Shown here: piece after piece, positions 6,687-13,806 of the stretch | Numbering within the stretch: position 1 is the first letter of the stretch | Layout: each line of letters opens with the position of its first letter | Source of the DNA: Bacillota bacterium | Lineage (GTDB): Bacteria > Bacillota > Clostridia > Acetivibrionales > DSM-1351 | Direction: 5' to 3' | Assembly (NCBI GenBank): GCA_023392075.1 | Contig: JAEVZU010000029.1 | Coordinates: 1 to 13,912 of the forward strand | DNA length: 13,912 nt | Position numbers and translations under genes: made by a program | The notes under the pieces: model-generated | The model's input: only the letters and a program-made list of their open reading frames with translations | Database searches by the model: none | Told to the model about the DNA's origin: nothing

Positions 6687-8171
6687 GTGAGATTTAACCA
6701 TAAAAAACTTAAAGTTCTATTTGTTTCCGCCGAGGTTGATCCTTTCGCAAAAACAGGAGGTTTGGCAGATGTGGCAGGAGCATTGCCAAAAGAATTGTCA
6801 TTGCTGGGCCATGACGTCAGGGTTGTAATGCCGCGGTACGGATTTATCAGTCAGGATATGAGTTATGTTTGTGATTTTCCTGTTGAAATGGGCAGCAGAA
6901 AAGAAACCTGTATTATTAAACAAGGTGGCTTTTCCGATAGTCAGGATAAAACAATACCTGTTTATTTTATTGAAAATCACCATTATTTTAACAGGGAGGG
7001 TATCTACTGTTATCATGATGACGGCCAAAGATTTATTTTAATGTGCAAGGCTGCACTGGAGATGCTCAAATATATTGATTTTAAACCGGATGTAATCCAT
7101 TGCAATGATTGGCATACGGGACCTGTTTGTCTTTTGCTGAAGGAAAGGTATTGCAGTCAGCAATTATATAAGGATATTGCTACGGTTTATACCATTCATA
7201 ATCTTGAGTACCAGGGCAATTTTGGTGCTGAAATAACGGAATACTTAAATCTGGAGACTGAATATTTCACTTCTGAAAAAGCGGAGTTTTATGGAATGTT
7301 CAGTTTTATGAAATGCGGGTTGGTCTATGCCGACATTATCAATACTGTAAGCAGGCAGTATGCCGAAGAAATACAAACCTCTGCCTACGGTGAAAGGCTG
7401 GAGGGTGTACTGGTTAAGAGAAGGAAGGAACTCTTTGGAATAGTAAACGGCATTTCTTATGAGGAGTTTAATCCAGAGAAGGATCAGTGTCTGAAAGTTA
7501 ATTATAATATAAACAGTGCTGCTTTGAAAAAGGATAATAAAAACGCCTTGCAAAAGGAACTGGGCTTGAAAGAAACCACATCTCCGTTATTGGGTCTGGT
7601 TACAAGGCTGACAGGTCAAAAAGGTCTGGAACTGCTTATTGGCTGTATTGAAGAGGTTATTGAAAAGGATAATGTCCAGCTTGCAGTTTTGGGGTTGGGG
7701 GATGACTATTATTATAAGGCATTTTCCAGATTGCGGAACAAATATCCGGACAATGTTGCGGCAGTGTTTGAGTTTAATTCTGATCTGGCAAAAAGAATTT
7801 ACTCTGCCAGTGATATGTTTTTAATGCCGTCAAGGTTTGAACCCTGCGGATTGGGACAGATAATAAGCCTGAGATATGGAACAATACCTGTAGTAAGGGC
7901 AACGGGCGGTTTAGCCGAAACAATATTAGATTATGATGACGATAATGAAAAGGGCAATGGGTTTTCATTTGCAGAGTTCTCGGTAAGAGCTTTCAGGGAA
8001 GCATTGCAAAGAGCAATTAATATATACAATGCAAAGCCTGATGTATGGAATAAACTTGTACGCCGGGCTCTTGGCTCTGATTTTTCCTGGAAGAAGCCGG
8101 GAGGAGAATATCTGGAACTATATGGACTTGCCCTTGAAAAAAAGAATAAAGAGGTAACTTCTGATGAATAA
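6687..8171 (+). CDS. glgA: glycogen synthase (ADP-glucose type, GT5)
   Basis: Transfers glucose from ADP-glucose to the non-reducing end of growing alpha-1,4-glucan, building glycogen in the cytoplasm. Using the GTG at 6687 it has 494 residues, close to the family's usual length. The N-terminal Rossmann domain opens with KVLFVSAEVDPFAKTGG, whose KTGG loop (residues 22-25) binds ADP-glucose, and includes HCNDWHTG (about 138-145) and TVYTIHNLEYQG. The C-terminal domain has R307 and K312 (VTRLTGQKGL), matching the catalytic Arg/Lys pair, and E385 in PSRFEPCGLGQ followed by LRYGTIPVVRATGGLAET. No glgC, glgD, glgB or glgP is in the window, so this copy is separated from the rest of the pathway. 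It follows the HD-GYP gene by 14 bases and overlaps nth by 8, implying an operon. An upstream TTG start (6669) would add six residues and is less likely. Confidence 0.95.
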   Translation: MRFNHKKLKVLFVSAEVDPFAKTGGLADVAGALPKELSLLGHDVRVVMPRYGFISQDMSYVCDFPVEMGSRKETCIIKQGGFSDSQDKTIPVYFIENHHYFNREGIYCYHDDGQRFILMCKAALEMLKYIDFKPDVIHCNDWHTGPVCLLLKERYCSQQLYKDIATVYTIHNLEYQGNFGAEITEYLNLETEYFTSEKAEFYGMFSFMKCGLVYADIINTVSRQYAEEIQTSAYGERLEGVLVKRRKELFGIVNGISYEEFNPEKDQCLKVNYNINSAALKKDNKNALQKELGLKETTSPLLGLVTRLTGQKGLELLIGCIEEVIEKDNVQLAVLGLGDDYYYKAFSRLRNKYPDNVAAVFEFNSDLAKRIYSASDMFLMPSRFEPCGLGQIISLRYGTIPVVRATGGLAETILDYDDDNEKGNGFSFAEFSVRAFREALQRAINIYNAKPDVWNKLVRRALGSDFSWKKPGGEYLELYGLALEKKNKEVTSDE

Positions 8172-8805
8172 AAAAGAAAGAGTAATTGAAATATTAAAAA
8201 TTTTTGATGAACTGTATCCTGAGGCTGAATGCTCACTTGAATACAAAGATCCGCTGCAGCTGCTCATATCAACACAGCTGGCCGCCCAGTGCACGGATGC
8301 AAGAGTAAATATTGTTACAAAAGACCTTTATAAAAAATACAGGTCGGCTGAGGATTTTGCAAATGCGGAGCAGTCTGAACTGGAACAGGATATTAAATCA
8401 ACAGGTTTTTACAGAAACAAGGCAAAAAATATCATTGCCTGCTGTCAGCTGCTGGTAGAGAAATATGACGGCAAAATTCCCGATAATATGGAGGAGATGC
8501 TGCAGCTGCCGGGTGTCGGAAGAAAAACTGCAAATCTGGTATTATATGAGGTGTACGGTATTCCGGGCGTGGTGGTTGATACACATGCCAAAAGACTTTC
8601 AAATCGTATAGGACTGACCAAAAACCAGGAACCGGAAAAAATAGAATATGATTTGCAGAAAATCGTACCAAAGGAAAGATGGGCGGATTTTTGCCATAAA
8701 CTTGTCTATCACGGACGGGAAGTTTGTAATGCAAGAAAGCCTGATTGTGAAAATTGCAGGATAAATAGTCTGTGTGATTACTGCAAGTCAATTACTATCG
8801 GCTGA
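8164..8805 (+). CDS. nth: endonuclease III, DNA glycosylase/AP lyase
   Basis: A base-excision-repair enzyme that removes oxidised pyrimidines and cleaves the abasic site. The 213-residue length matches E. coli Nth (211, recalled). The helix-hairpin-helix motif LPGVGRKTANLVL carries the catalytic Lys K121, and VVVDTHAKRLSNRIGL carries the catalytic Asp D139. The C-terminal [4Fe-4S] ligands C188, C195, C198 and C204 keep the canonical C-x6-C-x2-C-x5-C spacing. The start overlaps the end of glgA by eight bases, with GAGGT at 8151-8155 eight bases upstream, so translation is probably coupled. No residue is missing and the enzyme should be active. Confidence 0.97.
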   Translation: MNKKERVIEILKIFDELYPEAECSLEYKDPLQLLISTQLAAQCTDARVNIVTKDLYKKYRSAEDFANAEQSELEQDIKSTGFYRNKAKNIIACCQLLVEKYDGKIPDNMEEMLQLPGVGRKTANLVLYEVYGIPGVVVDTHAKRLSNRIGLTKNQEPEKIEYDLQKIVPKERWADFCHKLVYHGREVCNARKPDCENCRINSLCDYCKSITIG

Positions 8806-8853
8806 AAGCCGGCAAAAAAGCAATATTCGCCTGATCGGCGAAGGCTGCTTTCA
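8803..8853. terminator. hairpin after nth, possibly a weak or minus-strand terminator
   Basis: AAAGCA (8817-8822) pairs with TGCTTT (8846-8851), and an inner stem TTCGCC (8826-8831) pairs with GGCGAA (8837-8842). On the plus strand only three Ts follow before C, a poor terminator. On the minus strand the hairpin is followed by six Ts (complement of 8814-8819), a better one, although no minus-strand gene is nearby. TGAAAGC (8803-8809) can instead pair with GCTTTCA (8847-8853), so two folds compete. It may partly separate nth from the FtsA-like gene. Confidence 0.45.
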
Positions 8854-8912
8854 AACCTAATTGATTTTGGTAAGCATTAGCGTTAAAACTACTATTAAAG
8901 TGGGGATATTAC

Positions 8913-11000
8913 ATGCCAAATAAACCAAAGACAGCTAAAAAAGTTGAAATAAAAGAGAACTATAACCAGGAAGATCTTATATTTGCCCTGGACATCGGAA
9001 CAAGGACAGTAGTAGGCATAGTCGGGTTTTATGAAAATGAGTATTTTAAAGTTATAGCGGCCGAAATATATGAACACAAGAGCCGGGCCATGCTTGACGG
9101 ACAGATACATGATATTAACAAAGTGGCCGAGGTTGTAGGTGAAGTTAAGGGAAGACTTGAGACTGCGCTGGGCCTGAAATTGACAAAGGTTGCCATTGCA
9201 GCGGCGGGAAGAGTTTTGAAAACCAGCCAGACAAAACTGGAGTATGAAATTGAACAGGGCAGGGAAATAACTGCCGATATTGTGGGAAGTATGGAAGTTG
9301 ATGCAATCCAAAACGCTCAGGTTCTGCTTGACAATGAACTCTCGGCCGACGAGAAAATACCTTTTTATTGTGTGGGCTACAGTGTTGTCAACTATTTTCT
9401 CAACGGTTATGTTATCTCTTCACTTATAGGACATAAAGGGAAAAAAATTGGGGTCGAGGTTTTAGCAACCTTTTTACCCCATGTGGTAGTAGACAGCCTT
9501 TATACCGTTATGGACAAGGTGGGGCTTAGAGTTGCCGGCCTTACACTGGAACCTATTGCCGCAATCAGTGTAACAATCCCCAAGGATCTGAGACTCCTTA
9601 ATCTGGTGTTGGTGGATATCGGGGCAGGAACTTCGGATATAGCAATTACAAAGGATGGTTCAGTTGTTGCCTATGGCATGGTGCCTATTGCCGGTGATGA
9701 AATAACTGAAAAAATTGCACAGGAATACCTTGTAGATTTTAATGCTGCTGAGAAAATAAAAATATCAATAACATCCGGGGTTGAGTCTATTAAATATACC
9801 GATATTTTAGGCAATAAGAAGGAAGTCAATAACGTGCAGGCTATGGAGGCACTTCAGCCTGCAATAGAACTTCTTGCAAACAGCATAGCCGATAAAATAC
9901 TTGATTTTAATCAGAAGGCGCCCAATGCAGTGTTCCTCATAGGCGGCGGAAGTCAAATTCCCGGACTTACAGGCAAAATTGCCGACAGGCTTGGCATTCA
10001 TAGTGACAGAGTGGCTGTACGAGGCAGGGATGTTATTCATAATATTAAAACCAAACTGAAGAAATTGTCCGGACCTGAGTCAATAACACCCTTCGGAATA
10101 GCAATGATGGCTCATTCTTCAAAAGGACAGGATTTTTTATCAGTTACTGTAAATGGGGAAAAGATACAGCTTTTGAATTCCAAGAAGCTTACGGTTGCGG
10201 ATGCTCTGATATTGGTGGGCTTTAACCCGGATAAACTTATCGGAAGGACAGGTAAGTCTTTAAAATTCAATTATAACGGAAAACCTGTGTTTATTAAGGG
10301 AGAGCATGGTATTGCAGCCGAGATTCTGGTAAATGATTCTACTGCAAGTCTTGATACAAATATTACTATCGGTGACAATATTACGGTCAAAGCTGCCGTA
10401 AACGGAAGAAATGCCGTCAAACAGCTAAAAGAATATATTATTAATCCGAATGGACTTAAAATAAGTCTTAATAATGACATTTTAAAACTTGCACCGCAGG
10501 TAATGGTTAACGGCGAAAATAAAAATCCGTATACCGACATAAATGACGGTGATGATGTAGCAATAAAAGAAATAGTAACCCTGGGACAGTTTGCGGCAGA
10601 ATTTAATCTGGACGTGACAAATAATGTACTGACCCTCAATGGTGAGCAAAAAGAGATGGATTATACCCTGGCTGAAAACGACAGCATATCCTGTACAGCC
10701 AGAGACAAGGAGCCTCAAATTCCGGCGGGGGCAGCCGGGGAAAGCTTGAATCTGTCCGGGATAGCTATAGAAAATAATTTGAAGGACAAAGGTTTTGTTA
10801 TTACTGTTAATGGTCAAAAAATCAAGTTGAATGAGGACAAGCAATACATATTCGTGGACGTCTTCAGTTACATAGATTTTGATTTGACTTCTCCCAAGGG
10901 AAATATAATATTAAAACTTAACGGAAAAGTTGCAAACTTTACCGACAGCATAATGCCGGGCGATATGATTGAGATTTACTGGGAGAAATTCAAGATTTAG
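8913..11000 (+). CDS. FtsA-like actin/Hsp70-fold ATPase with C-terminal repeat region
   Basis: A 695-residue protein whose first ~400 residues belong to the FtsA/PilM branch of the actin-Hsp70 superfamily. Visible nucleotide-binding motifs are phosphate-1 ALDIGTRTVVGIVG (25-38), phosphate-2 VDIGAGTSDIAI (234-245) and the adenosine motif FLIGGGSQIPGL (342-352); between them are the FtsA-like GQIHDI segment and a probable 1C subdomain. Canonical FtsA is about 420 residues and ends in a membrane-binding amphipathic helix. Here about 290 extra residues follow, rich in beta-type VNG/LNG motifs, including four gapless 19-residue repeats (474-492, 533-551, 576-594, 670-688), and no obvious terminal amphipathic helix is seen. 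It is not next to ftsZ and is probably a paralogue of the division FtsA; its cellular role is unknown. Start ATG 8913 has GGGGA six bases upstream. A GGDEF gene follows 42 bases downstream, probably in the same transcript. Confidence 0.85.
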   Translation: MPNKPKTAKKVEIKENYNQEDLIFALDIGTRTVVGIVGFYENEYFKVIAAEIYEHKSRAMLDGQIHDINKVAEVVGEVKGRLETALGLKLTKVAIAAAGRVLKTSQTKLEYEIEQGREITADIVGSMEVDAIQNAQVLLDNELSADEKIPFYCVGYSVVNYFLNGYVISSLIGHKGKKIGVEVLATFLPHVVVDSLYTVMDKVGLRVAGLTLEPIAAISVTIPKDLRLLNLVLVDIGAGTSDIAITKDGSVVAYGMVPIAGDEITEKIAQEYLVDFNAAEKIKISITSGVESIKYTDILGNKKEVNNVQAMEALQPAIELLANSIADKILDFNQKAPNAVFLIGGGSQIPGLTGKIADRLGIHSDRVAVRGRDVIHNIKTKLKKLSGPESITPFGIAMMAHSSKGQDFLSVTVNGEKIQLLNSKKLTVADALILVGFNPDKLIGRTGKSLKFNYNGKPVFIKGEHGIAAEILVNDSTASLDTNITIGDNITVKAAVNGRNAVKQLKEYIINPNGLKISLNNDILKLAPQVMVNGENKNPYTDINDGDDVAIKEIVTLGQFAAEFNLDVTNNVLTLNGEQKEMDYTLAENDSISCTARDKEPQIPAGAAGESLNLSGIAIENNLKDKGFVITVNGQKIKLNEDKQYIFVDVFSYIDFDLTSPKGNIILKLNGKVANFTDSIMPGDMIEIYWEKFKI
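10332..10976 (+). repeat. four 19-residue protein repeats in the FtsA-like C-terminus
   Basis: Coding bases for residues 474-492, 533-551, 576-594 and 670-688 of the FtsA-like protein. All four align without gaps: N at position 1, G or D at 2, I or L at 11, G or N at 14, D at 15, I or V at 17 and a hydrophobic residue (V/I) or Cys at 19. Two further strands of form VTVNGxxIxL precede the series at 411-420 and 630-639. The pattern suggests a small repeated beta domain, perhaps beta-grasp/ThiS-like; the fold is inference. Confidence 0.6.
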
Positions 11001-11042
11001 CATTCTGAAATAAATGACTGCCGGGCAGCTCATGGAGGAACT

Positions 11043-12737
11043 ATGAATAAGATACACAAATTTGAAAAGGTTTTAATTAACCTTGGTTGGGTATTTATTA
11101 TATTGCTGATAACAGGCTATGTTCTCAGGGATATTTTTAATATTGAGTCTATCATATTAATTAAACCAGGCTTAATGCTAAATATCTCCATCATAATTTT
11201 ATTTTTATTTAATGTCATAAAAACGGCTATTATAAACAGTTTAACCATGTATTCGGAAAAGTTATTTATAACATTAAGATATACGGAAGCTGTAATCTTA
11301 AATATTGTAACAATAAATTTTTATGGGGGAATTGAAGCTGCTATATTATTGATTCCTCTTATATTTTTGACACTTCACAGAGGTATTAAAGCCGGTTACA
11401 TACTTTTAGCCTTCAGTGCGGTTTTAAAATTGGGTTATCTTATTGCTGACTTTATCTGGCTGAAAAACGCTGTAATTGACTACAGATTATTTACATATGA
11501 TTTATTTAAAGTAATTTGTTTATATTTCGTACTTGCATCAATGATAAAAATAAGTTCGGCAGTCTATAACAGCAGTGTTCGGAATGAAATGGAGAATGCC
11601 AGGCTTGTTATTGAATTGGGTGAAAAATATGAGCAGCTTGAAGTAGCACAGGATGAAATCAAAAATCAATATGATAAGCTTATGGAAACCAATCGGAAGC
11701 TTGAAGACACCAACCGCCGGCTAACATCAAGCATTGCCGAATTTTATACTCTTCAGCAGATAAGTGAAGCTATAGGCTCTATTTTGGATATAAATGATCT
11801 TTTAAACTTTGTCAATGATGTAATCATCGGTGTCATGGGTGTTAATTACTCAACAATAGTTTTGCTTGATCATAAAAAGAACAGGCTTAAGGTTCAGTTT
11901 ACCAACATCCGGAATAAAGAGGATCTGGCAGTTTTAAACGATAATATAAACTGTAAGTTATTGCTTGATATATTGGAAAACGGGAAACCCGTAATGGAAA
12001 ACTCGGTAATACCTGAGAAATTTGATTTTATCAGAACCCGTAAAATCGGTTCTTTCATATGTTTGCCATTGAGTTCAAAGTCCAGAAAATTTGGACTGAC
12101 TTTAATTGAGCACAAGAATATCAATACCTTTGACGAAGATAATCTCAGGCTTTTGACGACTATAGGAAAACAGGTCAGCATGGCTATAGAAAATGCCGAG
12201 CTGTATGCCAACCTGCAGGATATGGCCACTATAGACGGCCTTACAGGTGTGTACAACAGGGTTTATTTTCATCAGAAATTCGAGGAAGAGTTCAATGCAG
12301 CTAAAACTCTTGGCTATGATTTGACACTTGTTATTCTGGATATTGACAAATTCAAGAAATTTAATGATACATACGGACATCTGTTTGGAGATGTGGTTTT
12401 AAAGAGTGTTGCCCAGACAGTCAGGAATAATCTCAGGTCTACAGACACAATAGCAAGATTTGGCGGGGAAGAATTTGTTATTTTGCTGCCGCGGACTTCT
12501 ATTGAGGAAGGTATTGAAAAAGTCGAAGACTTGCGCTTGAAAATAGAAAATAATATTATAAAGGACAATCTTATTTCGGTTTCGGTCACTGCAAGCTTTG
12601 GTATCTCATGCTTTCCTTACATTTCCGTCAACCAGATGGAACTCATCAGAGATGCAGACAATGCACTGTATAAGGCCAAGGAATGCGGGAGAAACTGCTT
12701 TAAAATCGCTGCACCTGCTGAAAAAGACAAGAATTAA
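11043..12737 (+). CDS. membrane GAF/GGDEF diguanylate cyclase
   Basis: Predicted to make cyclic di-GMP from two GTP. Of 564 residues, about 12-172 hold roughly five or six hydrophobic helices with few polar loops, an integral membrane sensor. A coiled coil (about 180-230) leads into a GAF domain (about 235-388) and a C-terminal GGDEF domain (about 393-555). The active-site motif is GGEEF (474-478), within the normal variation for active enzymes, with metal-binding D433 in LDIDKFK. An RxxD inhibitory site, R465-STD468, sits exactly five residues before GGEEF, so product inhibition by c-di-GMP is expected. TGGAGGA at 11033-11039 supports the start. It lies 42 bases after the FtsA-like gene. Its stop overlaps the stop of the minus-strand gene by four bases. 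The GAF segment resembles that of the HD-GYP protein. Confidence 0.94.
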   Translation: MNKIHKFEKVLINLGWVFIILLITGYVLRDIFNIESIILIKPGLMLNISIIILFLFNVIKTAIINSLTMYSEKLFITLRYTEAVILNIVTINFYGGIEAAILLIPLIFLTLHRGIKAGYILLAFSAVLKLGYLIADFIWLKNAVIDYRLFTYDLFKVICLYFVLASMIKISSAVYNSSVRNEMENARLVIELGEKYEQLEVAQDEIKNQYDKLMETNRKLEDTNRRLTSSIAEFYTLQQISEAIGSILDINDLLNFVNDVIIGVMGVNYSTIVLLDHKKNRLKVQFTNIRNKEDLAVLNDNINCKLLLDILENGKPVMENSVIPEKFDFIRTRKIGSFICLPLSSKSRKFGLTLIEHKNINTFDEDNLRLLTTIGKQVSMAIENAELYANLQDMATIDGLTGVYNRVYFHQKFEEEFNAAKTLGYDLTLVILDIDKFKKFNDTYGHLFGDVVLKSVAQTVRNNLRSTDTIARFGGEEFVILLPRTSIEEGIEKVEDLRLKIENNIIKDNLISVSVTASFGISCFPYISVNQMELIRDADNALYKAKECGRNCFKIAAPAEKDKN

Positions 12738-13417
12738 CTCTTGATTTTAAATGAATTAACCATCCTCCAGAACATGTCATAATCATTTTTCCCATAATCC
12801 TTTTCAGGCATATAATAACTGATCCTATAGAACTTGGAGCCTTTTGCAAGAAAGACCTCAAGGGACTTGTATTTTTCATTTGCACTGTCTACGGTATACT
12901 CCCAGAAATAACCGTTTAATCCATTTACTTTGATCTTATTTGAGGTAAAGTTTATAAACTCGGTCATGGCTGCTTCTTTTGACGCCTCCAGGAATTGTTC
13001 AAGTGACTGGGGCATACTCCAGACCTGTACAAAGCCGTAAAACTTCCTGTCTTCCTTATTTTGAAAATCTATGTGGTACAGAATTTCACTTCCGGGGAAA
13101 CTTTGCTGATCCAGTTTGAAAATGGAAGGATAACTGAATTCAAAACCATCTTCCTGTGATTTAAATTCAATAAAATTTTTGTAGTTGGTATTGCTGGATT
13201 GTATATAAGGCGCAGAGTCCCTGTATTTTGAGTATACATTTTTAATACTGACAGTTGATGGGTAGGAAAGTGAAATATCACTGTTAATGCTTATGGTATA
13301 TTGAACTTTACTGTTATATAGATGTCCTGCTCCGATTATCAATAGAACCCATAAGATGACAACTGTGATAACTATCAGTAATTTCCGTTTGTAATTTGAA
13401 ATAATAATTATATTCAT
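12734..13417 (-). CDS. membrane-anchored protein with PsbP/Mog1-like domain
   Basis: A 227-residue protein of unknown function. One N-terminal transmembrane helix (about 12-32), preceded by KRK, predicts a short cytoplasmic tail and an extracytoplasmic body; no lipobox Cys is present. Residues about 88-226 read like the PsbP/Mog1-type alpha-beta fold found in many Firmicute surface proteins: FEFSYPSIFKLD at the start, GYFWEYTV in the middle, EVFLAKGSKFYRISYYMP and a final MFWRMVNSFKI. An earlier ISLSYPSTVSI (about 48-58) echoes FEFSYPSIFKL, hinting at a partial internal duplication. The start ATG (13415-13417) has GGAG (complement of 13425-13428) six bases upstream. It converges on and overlaps the diguanylate cyclase by four bases, and is divergent from spoVM. 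The fold assignment is from pattern recognition only. Confidence 0.75.
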   Translation of the reverse strand: MNIIIISNYKRKLLIVITVVILWVLLIIGAGHLYNSKVQYTISINSDISLSYPSTVSIKNVYSKYRDSAPYIQSSNTNYKNFIEFKSQEDGFEFSYPSIFKLDQQSFPGSEILYHIDFQNKEDRKFYGFVQVWSMPQSLEQFLEASKEAAMTEFINFTSNKIKVNGLNGYFWEYTVDSANEKYKSLEVFLAKGSKFYRISYYMPEKDYGKNDYDMFWRMVNSFKIKS

Positions 13418-13470
13418 AATATCGCTCCATTTTCAGAATCAATACTTGTACTATATATATTTATTCGGCT

Positions 13471-13498
13471 TGTATAAAAATTAGACAGTAAAAATCAA
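13471..13498 (-). promoter_or_regulatory. weak candidate promoter of the PsbP-like gene
   Basis: On the minus strand, TTGATT (complement of 13493-13498) and TATACA (complement of 13471-13476) are 16 bp apart, 54 bp before the start codon. The match is modest in an AT-rich region. Confidence 0.3.
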
Positions 13499-13511
13499 AA
13501 GATTTTTCCAA

Positions 13512-13546
13512 TAATATTCACGAAAATAAAAATACGGGAATATGAT
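13512..13546 (+). promoter_or_regulatory. candidate promoter region of spoVM
   Basis: TTCACG (13517-13522) and TATGAT (13541-13546), spaced 18 bp, form a passable sigma-A-like promoter. TAATATT (13512-13518) fits the sigma-E -35 consensus, and B. subtilis spoVM is a sigma-E gene, but no CATACAAT-like -10 lies at the required spacing. Either reading is tentative. Confidence 0.3.
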
Positions 13547-13584
13547 AAATAGTGAGGAGCCATATTGGGGGGAGTGTAATTGAA

Positions 13585-13656
13585 ATGAAAATAGTAGTTG
13601 TCAAGGTGCCTAAATTTTTCGGAAACATATTAAAAAGGGTATTTAAGATAGGTTAA
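13585..13656 (+). CDS. spoVM: SpoVM, spore-coat anchoring micro-peptide
   Basis: A 23-residue peptide, MKIVVVKVPKFFGNILKRVFKIG, recognisable as SpoVM: B. subtilis SpoVM is 26 residues with the same MK...KxPKFxGxI...R layout. The functionally important Pro9 and Ile15 are conserved at the same positions. SpoVM is an amphipathic helix that recognises the convex forespore membrane and anchors SpoIVA to start coat and cortex assembly. GGGGGGAG (13567-13574) lies ten bases upstream. The gene is followed by rpmB on the opposite strand, as in B. subtilis, which independently supports the call. It is three residues shorter than the Bacillus protein, lacking the charged tail. Expression in the mother cell is expected from family knowledge. 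Confidence 0.9.
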   Translation: MKIVVVKVPKFFGNILKRVFKIG

Positions 13657-13752
13657 TTACTTATGATGGATTGATAAGCTGTCATTACATCTTATAGACG
13701 AGATTTTTAAGCAACAAAAATAAAATCCTACTAAGCATATAAAGAAAAAAAT

Positions 13753-13782
13753 AAAAAAGCGTAAAGACGCTTTTTTATTTTT
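13753..13782. terminator. bidirectional terminator between spoVM and rpmB
   Basis: A perfect 10-bp stem pairs AAAAAAGCGT (13753-13762) with ACGCTTTTTT (13767-13776) around AAAG. The T-rich right side serves plus-strand spoVM, and the A-rich left side gives a T-tract on the minus strand for rpmB. Confidence 0.88.
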
Positions 13783-13806
13783 AAAGAAATATTTAACGTA
13801 ATAAAA

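Noticed and set aside
13657..13752. Additional small gene between spoVM and the terminator
   Set aside because: No start codon with a ribosome-binding site and a sensible frame was found; the stretch appears to be untranslated 3' region.
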